Positions 43,576 to 55,142 of a stretch of DNA of 64,000 nucleotides are shown in pieces. The stretch spans positions 416,501-480,500 of the forward strand of contig CAJNDS010002067.1 in NCBI GenBank assembly GCA_905221605.1, given 5' to 3'. Source of the DNA: Symbiodinium natans. Lineage: Eukaryota > Sar > Dinophyceae > Suessiales > Symbiodiniaceae. Position 1 is the stretch's first letter. Each line of letters opens with the position of its first letter. A program made the position numbers and the translations under genes. The notes under the pieces are model-generated. The model had not been told where the DNA came from. It did no database searches and saw only the letters and a list, made by a program, of their open reading frames with translations.

Positions 43576-44583
43576 GAATCCTCGACCTGGCACAGCTCAG
43601 CCGGTATGAGGCCTCCGAGGAGGCTCTGGTGGGGGGAGCTTAACCCTAAACCCTAAACCCTAAACCCTAAGCCCTAAGCCCTAAACCCTAAGCCCTAAGC
43701 CCTAAGCCCTAAACCCTAAACCCTAGACTCTAAACCCCAAACCCTAAACCCTGAACCCTAAACCCTACACCCTAAGCCTTCAACCTAAACCTTAAGCCCT
43801 AAGCCCTAAGCCCTAAGCCCTAAGCCCTAAGGCCTCGGCCCTAAGCCCTAAGCCCTAAGCCCTAAGCCCTAAGCCCTAAGCCCTAAGCCCTAAGCCCTAA
43901 GCCCTAAGCCCTAAGCCCTAAGCCCTAAGCCCTTAGCCCTAAGCCCTAAGCCCTAAGCCCTAAGCCCTAAGCCCTAAGCCCTAAACCCTGTGAGAGTTCT
44001 GAGGGCTCTTAAGCCCTGAGCCGCAGAAGCCGTAAGCCCCCCCAAGCCCTTAAACCCCCCAAACCTTGAAGCCTAATACGGGCACTTTCGAAAGTGGAGA
44101 CCTGCAAATATTCCATAATGTTCCCTAACGAAACAAAAGCCGAAACGCTACCCCGAACCCTGAGCCCTAAACCCGAAAACCCAAAGACCATCCGCAAAAA
44201 CCCTATACCCCTGGACCCTAAGCCCTAAACCCTTGACGCATAAGGGCTTGTCAGATCTGTAGACGGGACCTACACCCAAAGCAGGCCTGGGGAAACCCTG
44301 AGCCCTAAACCCCTAGGAATCAATCCTAAGTTTACGGTGTAGGATTTGGGGTTTAGGGTTCAGGTTTTGGGGTTTGGGTTTAAAAGCCCCAAGCCCTAAA
44401 CCCGAAACCCTAAAACCCTAAAAGCCTTAAACCCTACAACCCTAAACCCCTGAACCCTAAACCCTAAGCCCGACCTAGACCCCTTAAACCCTAGAACGAA
44501 AACCCTGGAGCCCTTCTGAGAGCGGTTCCGAGGTGGTCCAGGCGCTTGTGCGTGAGGCCGCCGAGTCGTACTCGCGCTCCCAG
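43576..44583 (+). CDS. Two joined exons, unidentified
   Basis: Exon 43576-43619 reads ILDLAQLSRYEASE. Exon 44533-44583 reads VVQALVREAAESYSRSQ before CAG|GTGTGG. The intron 43620-44532 starts GAGGCT and ends AG, so it is a GA-AG intron. The word TCCGAGG stands at both junctions. The intron is filled with CCCTAAA and CCCTAAG arrays. The joined peptide looks helical. No family was recognised. Confidence 0.5.
43793..43986. repeat. Homogenised CCCTAAG block
   Basis: About 26 successive heptamers are CCCTAAG, with only a few exceptions, between CCCTAAA stretches. It lies within the GA-AG intron 43620-44532. Confidence 0.92.
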
Positions 44584-44698
44584 GTGTGGCCCCGCAGTGA
44601 GGGTTTAGGGTTTAGGGTTTAGGGTGTAGGGTTTAGGGTTTAGGGTTTAGGGTGTAGGGTTTAGGGTTTAGGGTTTAGGGTTTAGGGAGGGTTGAGGG

Positions 44699-44803
44699 TT
44701 GGGATGTTTCCCCCCTTGTACTAACAGCGCTTACTGGGGATGATAATCGGGGGGTACCGAAATCCCCATGAAGGATTGTTAGTATAAGGGTGAACGTCCC
44801 AAG
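44699..44803. mobile_element. TIR element, family C, copy 4
   Basis: TTGGGATGTTTCCCCCCTTG then TACTAACAG at the left pairs with TTGTTAGTATAAGGGTGAAC then GTCCCAA at the right. The centre has ATAATCGGGGGGTACCG, like copy 2. It lies between TTTAGGG-type tracts. Confidence 0.8.
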
Positions 44804-44961
44804 TTTAGGGTTAAGGGCTTGTAGGTTTCGGGGCTTGGGGCATGAGGGGTTTTTAGGGAGGGCTTGGGTTTTATAGGTGTTGATATGCAACTTCTGACGT
44901 GAGCCTTAAAACTTCCTTCCGGACGAATGAAGACGGTCTCTTTGTGTCGAAGCTAGGGCAG

Positions 44962-47727
44962 CAGCACCGCCTCTTCCCGTGGGCAACGAGGGTGCGCCTC
45001 GTTGGAGGTACCGCTCATGTCGTTGAGCCTAAAGCCCCAAGACTAAAACCCAAAACCCAGCGCTAACGCCTGCCTTCATGTCCTGAACTCCGAAACCCAA
45101 ATCCTAAACCCTACATCCTATCTACATCCTAAACCCTAAGCCCCAAACCCTAAATCCCAAACCCAAAACCCAAAACCCTAAATCCTAAAATGGTGCATGA
45201 CAGAAGAGGAGTCCCAAACACTCAGGCAAATTCGGGTGTAGGGTTTAGGGTTTAGGGTGTAGGGTTTTGTATGGGGCGTATGGTTGTTTAAGATGTGTAC
45301 AAGGTTTGGGGACATAGGTTTAGTGTCTACAGGGTTTACGGTCCTTGACCTTGGGGGGACCCCCCAGAAACCTGATCCCAAACCCTAAACCCAAGTAGGG
45401 TTTAGGGTTTCGGGTTCAAGGTTTGGGGTCCAGGGTTAGGGGGATAGGGTTCAGAGTTTAGGGTTTAGGTTTAGGGTTTCAGAATGTAGGGATTTCAAGG
45501 TGCATTAGCTCCTCTTAAGGCCAGCCTTGAACACATCTCAAGCCCTCCCTGAGAACTCACTGATGTCCTGAATACTAAACCCTAAACCCCTTGTAAGCCC
45601 CCTAAACCCTAAAACCTAAACCCTAAAACCCTATACCCTAAAACCCCTAAACCCTCAACCACCCCTCTTCCAGCCCCTTCATCCGAGGCGAAGTGGCTGC
45701 TACTGTGGCGACGGCCGGACCTTCAGGAGACCGAGCCATGGGTTTGGTTCTTTTTGTTCTTTGTGTTTTAGGGTTTAGGGTTTAGGGTTTTGGGTCTAGG
45801 GGTTCAGGGTTTAGGGCGGGTAGAAAGGTTTAGAGTTGCGGGTATGAGGGTATGAGGTTATTAGGGTATGAGGCTTTGGGTATAAGAGCCACAACGACCT
45901 GTAGGGTTCGAGGCTTATTTAAGGCCCAGTGGGGTGTTTGGGGATGTCGGTTCTACTGTATTCCGGGACGACTTCCACTTCATAGTGCGCGACTCAGGGC
46001 CGCAGCGCGCGAGAGAAGGAAATGAGGGTTTGGAGTGTTTATGAGGGTTTGGAGTTTGTCTGTTTATTAGGTCCGTGTTTCGGAAGGTCATTGTTTTGCA
46101 CACCCTTCAGGTATCTCGATGGAGCAGCGAAGTCTCTTGCATGGGGCTGCTGGCGAGTTGGGGGTAAGGTTCAGGGTTTATGGTTGTTTAAGGTTTAGGG
46201 CTTAGGGCCCCAAAACCCCTGAACCCCCTGAGAGCCGTACTCAGGGGCGGTTTGAGGCTGATGGGTCCCCAACCCCAAACCCCAAACCCCAAACCCCAAA
46301 CCCCAAACCCCAAACCCCAAACCCCAAACCCCAAACCCCAAACCCCAAACCCTAACCCCTAAACCCTAAACCCTAAACCCTAAACCCTAAACCCTAAACA
46401 GCCCTGAACCCTAAACCCACCCTGAGACCCGTGGTCGGCACCCCCGCAGTGCGAGGAGTACCTGGGTATCAAGCCGGTGCCACTCCCGGAGAAGTCGCCA
46501 TGGTGTGGGCCTGAGCGTCAGACCCAGAAACTCCAAAACCCCTTAATTAAGGAATATACCTTAAATCATCTTAGTTTAAGGGATATTCCTTAATTAAGGC
46601 ATAGACCTTAAACCATACGAAGGTTCCTATTATAGTTTAAGGGATATTCCTGAATTAAGGGGTTTTGGAGCCTCTGGGGAACCCGGTGCCTTAGGGTTTC
46701 GGTGGGGTTTAAAGGGCCTATAAACCCTACACCCGAAACCCGAAACCCAAAACCCTGAACCCTGAACCCTGAACCCTAAACCCCAAAACCTAAACCCTAA
46801 ATCTTGAACCCGAAACCCTAAACCCTAAAACCCTAAACCCTGAACCTTAAACCCTGAACCCCGAAGCTATGCCCAGGTGCTCACTTCTGAATGGTCCAAG
46901 TGGAGGAGACCTCAGTGACTCGGCTTGGTGCTGGATCTATCTTGGCTTAGGGTTTAGGGTTTAGGGTTTAGGGTTCAGGGTTTGCTAAAGTTGGGAGTCC
47001 CCGAAGAAGGCTACTTGGAGGTTCATGCATACTTATATGTGGGGTTACAAGCAGGGTAACTATGGTTGCAACCGTACTTAGGGTACGTAGAGCCCTACTT
47101 ACAAGTACCAACCCGAATACCCTAAAACCCTAAACCCTAAACCCTAAACCCTAAACCTTAAACCCTAAACCCTAAACCTTAACCCCTAAACTCTCCTCAC
47201 TCCCAGTCTCAGCCCACCCCTTCCCGCAGCTTTGCGCTCTAAAGTTTAGGGTTTAGGGTCTAGGGTCTAGGGTTTAGGGTTTAGGTAAACCCTAAACCCT
47301 TTTAGGGTTTAGGGTTTAGGGTCCAGGGTCTAGGGTTCAGGGCTTAGGGTTTAGGTAAGCCCTGAACCCGGGCCCTCTCTGTTTAGGTCGCCGGGGCACA
47401 TCCGGTCGCCCTAAACACCCCTGTTTGACTTCCAGGCTGCCCGAAGCCTAAACCCTCGACCCGGGTCTCGGCTGCTTCACGCCCTCGCGCGCGCATGCAG
47501 GCGGCGCGCTCCGCCTCGCATGACCCAACTTCTCCCCAAACCCTGAGTCCCAAGTCCTCAGCCCTATGCCCTGAGTTCTAGAGCCTAAGGGCTTAGGGTC
47601 TAGGGTTTCGGGTTTATGGTTTAGGACCCTAAGTCTTAATCCCTAAACCCTAAACCCTAAACCCTAAACCAGCTCTTGGATCAGGTACGCCTTCCGAACT
47701 GAGCCTGGCAGATATTCCGGCGGCTGA
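44962..47727 (+). CDS. Unidentified gene, five to six joined exons with stop
   Basis: Exons are 44962-45007, 45674-45726, 46111-46163, 46450-46502, 46877 to about 46927, and 47673-47727 ending TGA. The peptide in order is APPLPVGNEGAPRW, PFIRGEVAATVATAGPSG, ISMEQRSLLHGAAGELG, CEEYLGIKPVPLPEKSPW, CSLLNGPSGGDLSDSA and SWIRYAFRTEPGRYSGG. Splice phases match at each join. Donors include GTACCG, GA (TCAG|GAGACC), GTAAGG and GTGTGG. The word CCTTCAGG repeats at both ends of intron 45727-46110. The first and last joins are weaker than the middle three. I do not recognise the protein. Confidence 0.55.
46531..46670. mobile_element. TIR element, family E
   Basis: The left end CTCCAAAACCCCTTAATTAA then GGAATAT and the right end ATATTCCTGAATTAAGGGGT then TTTGGAG are inverted repeats of about 27 bp in a 140 bp element. 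Inside, GTTTAAGGGATATTCC occurs twice. It lies in the intron 46503-46876. No other copy was seen here. Confidence 0.8.
47011..47107. mobile_element. TIR element, family A, copy at 47.0 kb
   Basis: CTACTTGGAGGTTCATGCAT then ACTTATATGTGGGGTTACAA opens it and CCCTACTTACAAGTACC closes it. It lies in the predicted intron between about 46927 and 47673. Confidence 0.55.
47234..47365. repeat. Duplicated segment with a head-to-head heptamer junction
   Basis: Two similar segments (TTTAGGGTTTAGGGTCTAGG type, then GTTTAGGTAA) are separated by TAAACCCTAAACCC joined directly to TTTTAGGGTTTAGGG. The orientation switch occurs with no spacer. Confidence 0.7.
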
Positions 47728-48507
47728 CGAGGTTCGAAACCGGCTGAGCAGCACGGTTAGGGTCGACAGCCCTAAACCCTAAACCCTAAACCCTAAACCC
47801 TAAACCCTAAACCCTAAACCCTAGACCCTAGACCCTAGACCCTAAACCCTAAACCCTAAACCCTAAACCCCCGAAACCCGAAACCCTAAGAGGGCAGGGG
47901 GGGTGGCGGCGTAGGGTTCACAGTGCGTAGGGTTTACAGGGTTTGTAGCCTTCATCGGGAATTATTATGGGGTAGTTATAGGGTTTTTAGGGTTTGCAGA
48001 GCGTGAAGGGCCTTGTAGGGTTTATAGGCTTTGTACGGCTTATAGATAGGGTCTAGTTGACAGGGCTTGGAAAGTTTGCAGGGTTTAGAATACCCTGCCA
48101 CCCATTCTATATAATTATAAGACTCTGTTATTGTATTCTACTTTGGGTATCTTACTATCTTATAAAAATTTTCGAGTCGTATATCATTCTGTTATCACAT
48201 CACTACATGATTTTACTGCTACATTATCCTTTTCGGGCCTCCCTCGGAATGGGTTCGTGAGCAGATGGGTTCTCGGTTTAGGGTTTAGGGGGTCAGGGTT
48301 CGGGTATTCCACACCCTGCCGCAAGGCATGGTTGCATGAGAGCGTCTTTGGTAGGGCTTAGGGTTTAGGGTTTAGGGTTTAGGGTTTAGGGTTTAGGGTT
48401 TAGGGTTTAGGGTTTAGGGTTTAGGGTTTAGGGTTTAGGGTTTAGGGTTTAGGGTTTAGGGTCCACCTGATAAGTTTTCGTCAGGCTCTTCAAAGATCCC
48501 TAAGCCT

Positions 48508-48560
48508 CTTCAGAAGGCGCTCCGTCGAGCGAGAGCAGCTGTACACTGTAGTATAGGGGC
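48508..48560 (+). CDS. Weak exon-like island, unidentified
   Basis: After CTTCAG| the frame reads KALRRARAAVHCS before a TAG. It may instead be intronic. The stretch 48.05-48.25 kb is AT-rich with no coding signal, and 48.57-48.67 kb is AT-rich too. Confidence 0.25.
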
Positions 48561-49633
48561 CTGAATAAGTAGAATGGGGTTTTGGGGGGTGATTATAGTA
48601 TAATTACAAAAGGACCATAAGGGAACATTATTAGTAGTTATTCCGACCCCTGTATTGTACCTGCTATGTTCCTAAGGCCCCCTAACACCCTAAACCCTTC
48701 TTGGGGCTCCCAGAATAGCCTAAACCCTCAAGCGCAAAAGAAGCGATCCACAAATCTGAAACCCTAGACCCTAAACCCTAAACCCTAAACCCTAAACCCT
48801 AAACCCTAAACCCTAAACCCTAAACCCTAAACCCTAAACCCTGAACCTTCCGTCCTTTGTGTGAGGCGGTCCCGTCACGGCCATCTCGGCCCCCGCGGCC
48901 GCCACGGGAGAAGCGTGAGGCGGTTTCTCGCATTCCAATGACGCCCTCTCCTCCCTCCCTTATGGGGTTCTACAGGCAACCCCCTAAACCTAAAAACGCC
49001 TAAACCCTAAACACTAAAAACCCTGAGCCTCAAACCTCAAACCCTAAACCCCAAACCCCTAAGCCCCAAACCCCTAAACCCCAAACCCCCCCTAAACCTC
49101 AAACCCCTAAACCTCAAACCCCTAAACCCTCCTAACCCCCCCCCTAAACCATCTCGAAAATGAAGCCGGGTGAGCCATGCCCCAAAGGTTGGAATCCTAG
49201 TGGAAGGTTCGTGGGTGCTTACAAGGCAATCCAATTAAACCGGGCCCTATTAGGGTTTAGGGTTTAGGGTTTAGGGGTTTGGGGGGTTTAGGGGTTTGGG
49301 GGGTTTAGGGTTTTTTTTTGGTGTTTTTCAAGCACCTCAAAGTATTGACAGACTTAAAAACAGCGCACCCTGAACACCCTCTCGATCGCTTGAGCCCGAG
49401 GAGACTCGAACCCGTGCCGCAGAGAGAGGCGCGTGTGGGGTTTCTGTGGCTATTTTCATTGGGGCGCGGAAACCTAGAGCCTTCTCATGGGGGTTTAGGG
49501 TTTAGGGTTTAGGCTTTAGGGTTTAGGGTCACCACTCGGGACCATTGTATAAGGCTCATGTCTGAAGGTCTATTTTGGGGTGGCGCTTTCACTTCAGGGG
49601 AGTACTCCTTTCACAACGGAGGCTCTTGGGTTT

Positions 49634-49800
49634 GCTTGGAGGTTCATGGGTACCTATTGACCCAATTCTAGCTGTACGTATACCCAAATATAATCACGTT
49701 AGGGCACCTAAGGGGTTGATAAGTAGGTAGCAAGTGCAGTGACAATTGGGTTTAGGGTTTAGGGTTTAGGGTTTCGGATTGACGGGGAATCTCCAAGTAG
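49634..49800. mobile_element. TIR element, family A, with TTTAGGG inside
   Basis: GCTTGGAGGTTCATGGGTAC at the left and GGGGAATCTCCAAGTAG at the right are inverted ends about 165 bp apart. A short TTTAGGG tract lies near the right end. The right end supplies the AG of the next exon's acceptor (AAGTAG|GCTTC). Confidence 0.6.
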
Positions 49801-50834
49801 GCTTCAAACCGAATGCTGGCCACGCCAGGCACGCTGGGTATCTCGAAAGGGCCCGGCGGCATTCGCATCTGGGACCTGGTATGTTGAAGGTTTAGAGTTC
49901 AAGGTGTGGGGTTAGGGGTTTAAGGAAACCCTAAACCCTAAACCCCAAACCCCAAACCCTAAACCCTAAACTCTAAACGCTCAACCCTAACGGTTCAGGG
50001 GCTTAGAGACTCAAGACCCCTTTGAGGGGTTCAGGGCGAAGGGTTTAGGAGGGGGGGGATGATATAGAACCCAATCTTGGGTCTGTCCGAAAATTGGGGG
50101 GTTTTGGGTTGAGAGTTGAGGGATGAGGGGCACCCAGCTTGGTTTGAGGAATCGGCCGGCGTTGATGGGGCTACCCTGCTTAGGGCACTCGGCCCCTTTG
50201 AAGTCTGAGGACTTGTGTACGACAACAAGGAATTTACAGACAGACCACGACTCGGGCCATCCTCCACCTGTTGTGCTCAGGGGTTTAGGGGTTTAGGGTT
50301 TAGGGTTTAGGGTTTCCGGCATTTGATTTGTTTGGGGGGGGAGGGAGGATAGAGGGGGGTGAGGGTGGTTAGGAGTTTTAGGGTTTAGGGCTTCGGCCGT
50401 ACCATTTACGAAAGACCCCTCAAATAATGCCCTCCCAAAAGAAACCTGTTGGAAGGGACGTCGCCCTAAACCCTACCCCTAAACCCTAAACCCTAAACCC
50501 TAAACCCTAAACCCTAAACCCTAAACCCTAAACCCTAAACTCTAAACCCTAAACCCTAAACCCTAAACTCAGGGCCTAGGTCGCCCCCCTACGTTGGGGG
50601 GCGGCGCTTAAGCCCTTCGACCTCGATGTCGCAAGCCGACCCAGGTCGCTCGCCCGCCTCCCACAGCATGGGGATGGGTAGTGCCCTCCCTTTAAAGCCC
50701 CTGCACCTTCCTTGCACCCTGGCCTTGTGCCGGTTGCCCAAATTCTGGGCCTTTCTGCCCTTCTGCCTGTGGCCTTTATTGAACCTGAACCAGGCTGGCG
50801 ACCACCGTGATGCAATGAAGAAGTTTTATGGAAA
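49801..50834 (+). CDS. Probable WD40-repeat protein, two joined exons
   Basis: Exon 49801-49878 reads MLATPGTLGISKGPGGIRIW then DL before CTG|GTATGT. The pattern of glycine turn, then G-x-I-R-I-W-D-L matches the d strand and WD dipeptide of a WD40 repeat. WD40 domains form beta-propeller scaffolds. A phase 0 join leads to exon 50794-50834 (AGDHRDAMKKFYGK) with a GTAAGC donor. Only one repeat is visible, so the family call is moderate. Confidence 0.5.
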
Positions 50835-50872
50835 GTAAGCAGTTGGCTTGAGTTTAGGGCAAACCCTAAAAG

Positions 50873-51032
50873 GATTAGGTTTGGGTGGCCTTGCCCCCTC
50901 GGACGGCGTGGGGTGGGAGAAAAATGTTAGATGGCTTTCCACAATCGGGCCAAAGCTGCTCTTCGCGCCTCACGAAGCTTTCGAGCTTGTTCCAAAACCT
51001 AACCTTCACAGCATCTACGCCCTACCACAGCA
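50873..51032 (+). CDS. Exon-like island, unidentified
   Basis: The frame reads GLAPSDGVGWEKNVRWLSTI then GPKLLFAPHEAFELVPKPNL and HSIYALPQQ, about 150 bp of protein-like composition. The phase does not match the donor at 50834, so it is not joined to the WD40 exon here. No family was recognised. Confidence 0.5.
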
Positions 51033-51984
51033 AACCCTAAACCCTAAACCCTAAGCCCTAAACCCTAAAGCCTAAACCCTAAACCCTAAACCCTAGACCC
51101 TAGACCCTAAACCCTCGACCCTAAGGTGGGAACCTTTCTCCGAACCGCAAGTTTCGGAACTTGCCTTCCCCGGTTGTCGTGCAGAAGTCGCAGGAGTCCC
51201 CTGGCCCGGCTGTTGAGGGTTTAGGGGTTTAGGGTTTAGGGGTTTAGGGTTTAGGGGTTGAAGGGGTTAGGGTTTAGGAGTTTAGGGTTTAGGGTTTAGA
51301 GCTTCGGGTTTAAGGTTTGTCAGGTTCATCAGCTTCACGGCTCTTAGGCTGTTATCGAGGTTCGCAAGGTTTAGGGCTTAAGGCTTGCCAGGTCTGTGAG
51401 GTTGAATTGCGAGGTTCTTGGAAGCCCTTTTGACTTCGTATGCAGGCTTAGTAAGGTGGGCTGCGGGGATTAGAGTCGGGTTTCTTGGGGATACCAAGTA
51501 GACTTACTACATCAACAGAGCTTACCCTAAACCCTAAACCCTAAACCCTGAACCCTGAACCCTAAACCCTAAACCCTAAACCTCTTCTAAAGGCGTCGGA
51601 GACAGGAGGAGAAGCCCCAAACCCGCAAGAGAGAATACCCAGGATGGGAAGGGGGTGGGTCGAAAGCACGACACTCTCTCAAACCCCAGACCCTAGACCC
51701 TAAACCTTAAACCCTAAACCCTCCTAACCCGAAACCCTAAACCCTAAACCCTAAACCCTATGCCCTAAACCCTCAACCCCTAACCCCTAAACCCTAAACC
51801 CCCAAACCCTAAACCCCAAACCTGAGCTTCGGGGTCCCTGAATGCCGAATGCCGCCTTGGGGGCTGCCACCCCTGTACACTGAACCCTTAATTTTCAGGG
51901 CAAGACCCGAAACCGTAAACTCCTAAACACTAAAACCCCAACCCCCCCCCCCCCCCCCCCCCCCTAAACCCCTAAACCCTAACC

Positions 51985-52265
51985 CTAAACCCCAAACCCC
52001 TAAACCCCTAAACCCTAAACCCCTAAACCCCCCTAAACCCCTAAACCCCTAACCCCTAACCCCTAAACCCCTAAACCCCCAAACCCCTGAACCCCTCAAC
52101 CCCTAAACCCCCCTAAACCCTTGAACCCCCGAACTCCTAAACCCCTAAAGCCCTAAACCCATAAAAGCCCTAAACCCCTAAACCCCTAAACCCCTAAACC
52201 CCTAAACCCCTGAACCCCTAAACCCCTAAACCCCCAAACCCTAAACCCCTAAACCCCAAAACCTC
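51985..52265. repeat. CCCCTAAA octamer block beside a 25 bp C-run
   Basis: A C-run near 51939-51963 is followed by mixed CCCCTAAA and CCCTAAA units for about 300 bp. From 51.04 to 52.53 kb I see only such repeats and one weak island at about 51180-51220. Confidence 0.85.
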
Positions 52266-52533
52266 TAAACCCCCCTGAGCTCCAAACCCTCTTGACCCCG
52301 TGGGGCTGAGGCCATAGCCCTTGCCCTACACATCACACGTCTCGAAGGGTTTCAAAAACGGTTGAGAATCCTTAAAGTCTAGCCTCTAAACCCACCACCC
52401 TCAGCTCTAATCTCGTCCACCCTAAACCCCAAACCCCAAACCCTATACCCCAAAACCCAACACCCAAAACCCTAAACCCTAAACCCAAAACCCTAAACCC
52501 TAAACCCCAAACCCCAAACCCTAAACCTGAGGC

Positions 52534-52600
52534 TCGCTGCCGTGTCCCTTATTGGGGAAAGCGACCCACAGTCCAGGCTGCTGCAGGCCGACCCCCAAAA
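52534..52600 (+). CDS. Exon-like island, unidentified
   Basis: The frame reads LAAVSLIGESDPQSRLLQAD between a CCCTAAA block and a TTTAGGG block. A second frame is also open. Confidence 0.35.
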
Positions 52601-53408
52601 GGGTTTAGGGTTTAGGGTTGAGGGTTTAGGGTTTCTTCTGTGCCACTCTTTTTCAAGGGTTGCTATAGCCCCCTTTATAGGAATATGTTGATTTTTTACA
52701 ACCCAAGGTAACATTTAACATGACATTTTTCTATTAAGGTTCGAAGGGGAGCATAGTTATTAGTGGACTTGTAGGGGTTGGGGCTTTAGTGTTGATTGTT
52801 TGGAGCTTTGGGGGTTTAGGGTTTAGGATGTTCGGATTTGGAGGTTCAGGATTTGAGGAGCGCAGGTTTTAGGGTTTCGTGTTGGCTCAGGCTTGATCTA
52901 AACGATGTTTTTGTGTTTGAGGTCTTGGTTGTGGTATCTTGCTTATCGTTCGGGGACCCAAACCCTAAACCCCAAACCAAACCCCATACCCTAAACCCTA
53001 AACCCCAAACCCGAAACCCTGAAACCCTGCAGGGCTTCCCAGGGTTTAGGGTTTAGGGTTTCGAAGCCAGTTCGCGGAGGTAAAAAGAGAACCCGTGCTT
53101 ATAAGTAGGGTTACGACCTTACTTCGGGTTTGGGGTGTAAGGTTTAGGGTTTCGGGTTTAGGCTCACTATGGGTCGGACCTTACTTTTGGTACATCCAAC
53201 CCCAGTGTTAAGTATACATGAATCAATGAACCTCCAAGTACACCCCCAGCCCCCCACTTGGGGTGGACACGCCAAGGACCCCAGACGAGGCCCCAAAAGA
53301 GCCCAGTACAGTTGAAGTTCCCTGAACCCTAAACCCTAAGCCCTAAACCCTAAACCATAAGCCCTAAACCCTCAACCATAAGCCCTAAGCCCTAAACCCT
53401 AAAGCTCG

Positions 53409-53510
53409 ATGGGTAAGAGCCTCAGCGAGGTTTTTGACGTTGTGGGCAAGCTGTACACCGACGACTGCACTCCGCTCTACTGCCCCGCGCGCTGCGTGGC
53501 GGCAAGTTAA
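53409..53510 (+). CDS. Exon-like island ending in a stop, unidentified
   Basis: The frame from ATG reads MGKSLSEVFDVVGKLYTDDC then TPLYCPARCVAAS and TAA. It has several Cys residues. It could be a terminal exon or end with a donor before the stop. From 53.52 to 54.5 kb there are only CCCTAAA/CCCTATAA-type repeats, including recurrent GAGGAAAGAGGGAGCCCT words. Confidence 0.45.
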   Translation: MGKSLSEVFDVVGKLYTDDCTPLYCPARCVAAS

Positions 53511-54512
53511 GCCCTGCTAGGGTTTAGCGGCTTAGGGGTTTAGGGGTTTACGGGTTTAGGCTTTAGGGGTTTAGGGGCCCCATACGCCAAAACCCTTACC
53601 CCCCCGTGTAAAGCCTAAATACCCTGTAAACCCTGCAAACCCTGTGAACCTTATAAACTCTGTAAGCCCTAAACCAGGGAGCCCTACACAACCCTACAAA
53701 CCTGACAGACTCTGCAAACCGTATAAAGCCTGTAAGCCCTAAACCCTAAGCCCTATGAATCCTGAGGAAAGAGGGTGCCCTAACCCTAAACCCTCAACCC
53801 TAACCCTAATAAGCCCTATGAATAACCCTATAAACCCTGTAAGCCCTACAAACCCTATAAACCCTGTAGACCCTCTCCTACCCTGTAAGCCCTGTAAACC
53901 CTGAGGAAAGAGGGAGCCCTAAACCCTAAACCCTAAACCCTAAACCCTAAACCCTAACCCTAAACTCTAAACCCTAAATTCTAAGCCCCAAACCCTATAA
54001 ATAACCCAAGAAACCCTATACCCCATAAACCCCATAAACCCCATCAACCCCATCAACCCCATCAACCCCATAAACCCTAAAAACCCTTCAAACCCTATAA
54101 ACCCTTTTCAACCCCACCCTAGACCCTAAACCCCATAAACCCTATGAAAGCCCTGATGAAAGAGGGATCCCGCAGCCTAAGGAAACCCTAAATTAAACCC
54201 TACAAACCCTAAACCCTAGCCCTAAACCCTAAACCCTAAACCCTAAACCCTAGCCCTAAACCCTAAACCCTATAAGCCATATGAAAGCCCTGGAAACCCT
54301 GGAAACCGTAAAAACCCCTAAACCCTGTAAGCCCCATAAACCCCATAAGCCCTATGAAAGCCCTGAGGAAAGAGGGAGCCCTACAGCCTCAGGAAACCTG
54401 AATTGAACCCTACAAACCCTAAACCCTAGCCCTAAACCCTAAACCCTAAACCCTATAAACCCTATAAACCCTACTAACGCCTTGAGGAAAGAGGGAGCCC
54501 TACAGCCTCCAG

Positions 54513-55015
54513 AGCTTCTCGCGGAGCCTGGCGGATGGCTTCAGCCGTTCCGCCAGCTTCTACCGCATCAGCTGGCCGGAGAGCCGAGGGAGTTTGGGGT
54601 TTGGGGTTTGGGGTTTGGGGTTTTGAGGGTTCAGGGTTTGGGGTTTAGGGTTTGGGGTTAGGGTTTGAGGTTGAGGGTTTGGGGTTGAGGGTTTGGGGTT
54701 TAGGGGTTAGGGTTTCGGGTTTAGGGTTTAGGGTTAGGGTTTCGGGTGTTTAGGGTTGAGGGTTTAGACAGGGTTCAACAATCGACGGCCCTGAACCACC
54801 CAAGGGCCTGAGGTTTTACCAAGCACTTTCGGGTCTCCCAAGGAAGCCCGGTCCTAAGCCATAACCCCACAGCCCTAAAGCCCTAAAGCCCCAAATCCCT
54901 ACAGCCCTAAAGCCCGAGTATCGAAACTGCAGAGGAGTCGATCACCTTGTTCTACATGTCGGAGACGGGCGTCGTCTCCCCGTTCCTCGGAGAACTTCAC
55001 GGGGGTGACTCTATG
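54513..55015 (+). CDS. Two joined exons, unidentified
   Basis: Exon 54513-54582 reads SFSRSLADGFSRSASFYRIS then WPE. Exon 54933-55015 reads ESITLFYMSETGVVSPFLGE then LHGGDSM before ATG|GTCAGT. The join is a phase 1 GC-AG splice. The second exon is strongly protein-like with a good donor. No family was recognised. Confidence 0.5.
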
Positions 55016-55142
55016 GTCAGTTTTCTAGGATATGATCCCTTGAGGCTTGGGGTTTAGAGGGTTTAGGGTTTATAGGGCGGCTTAATTAGGGTTTAGATAT
55101 AATTCCTTATAGGGTTGAGGGTTGAAAGGGTTTCGGGGTGAA

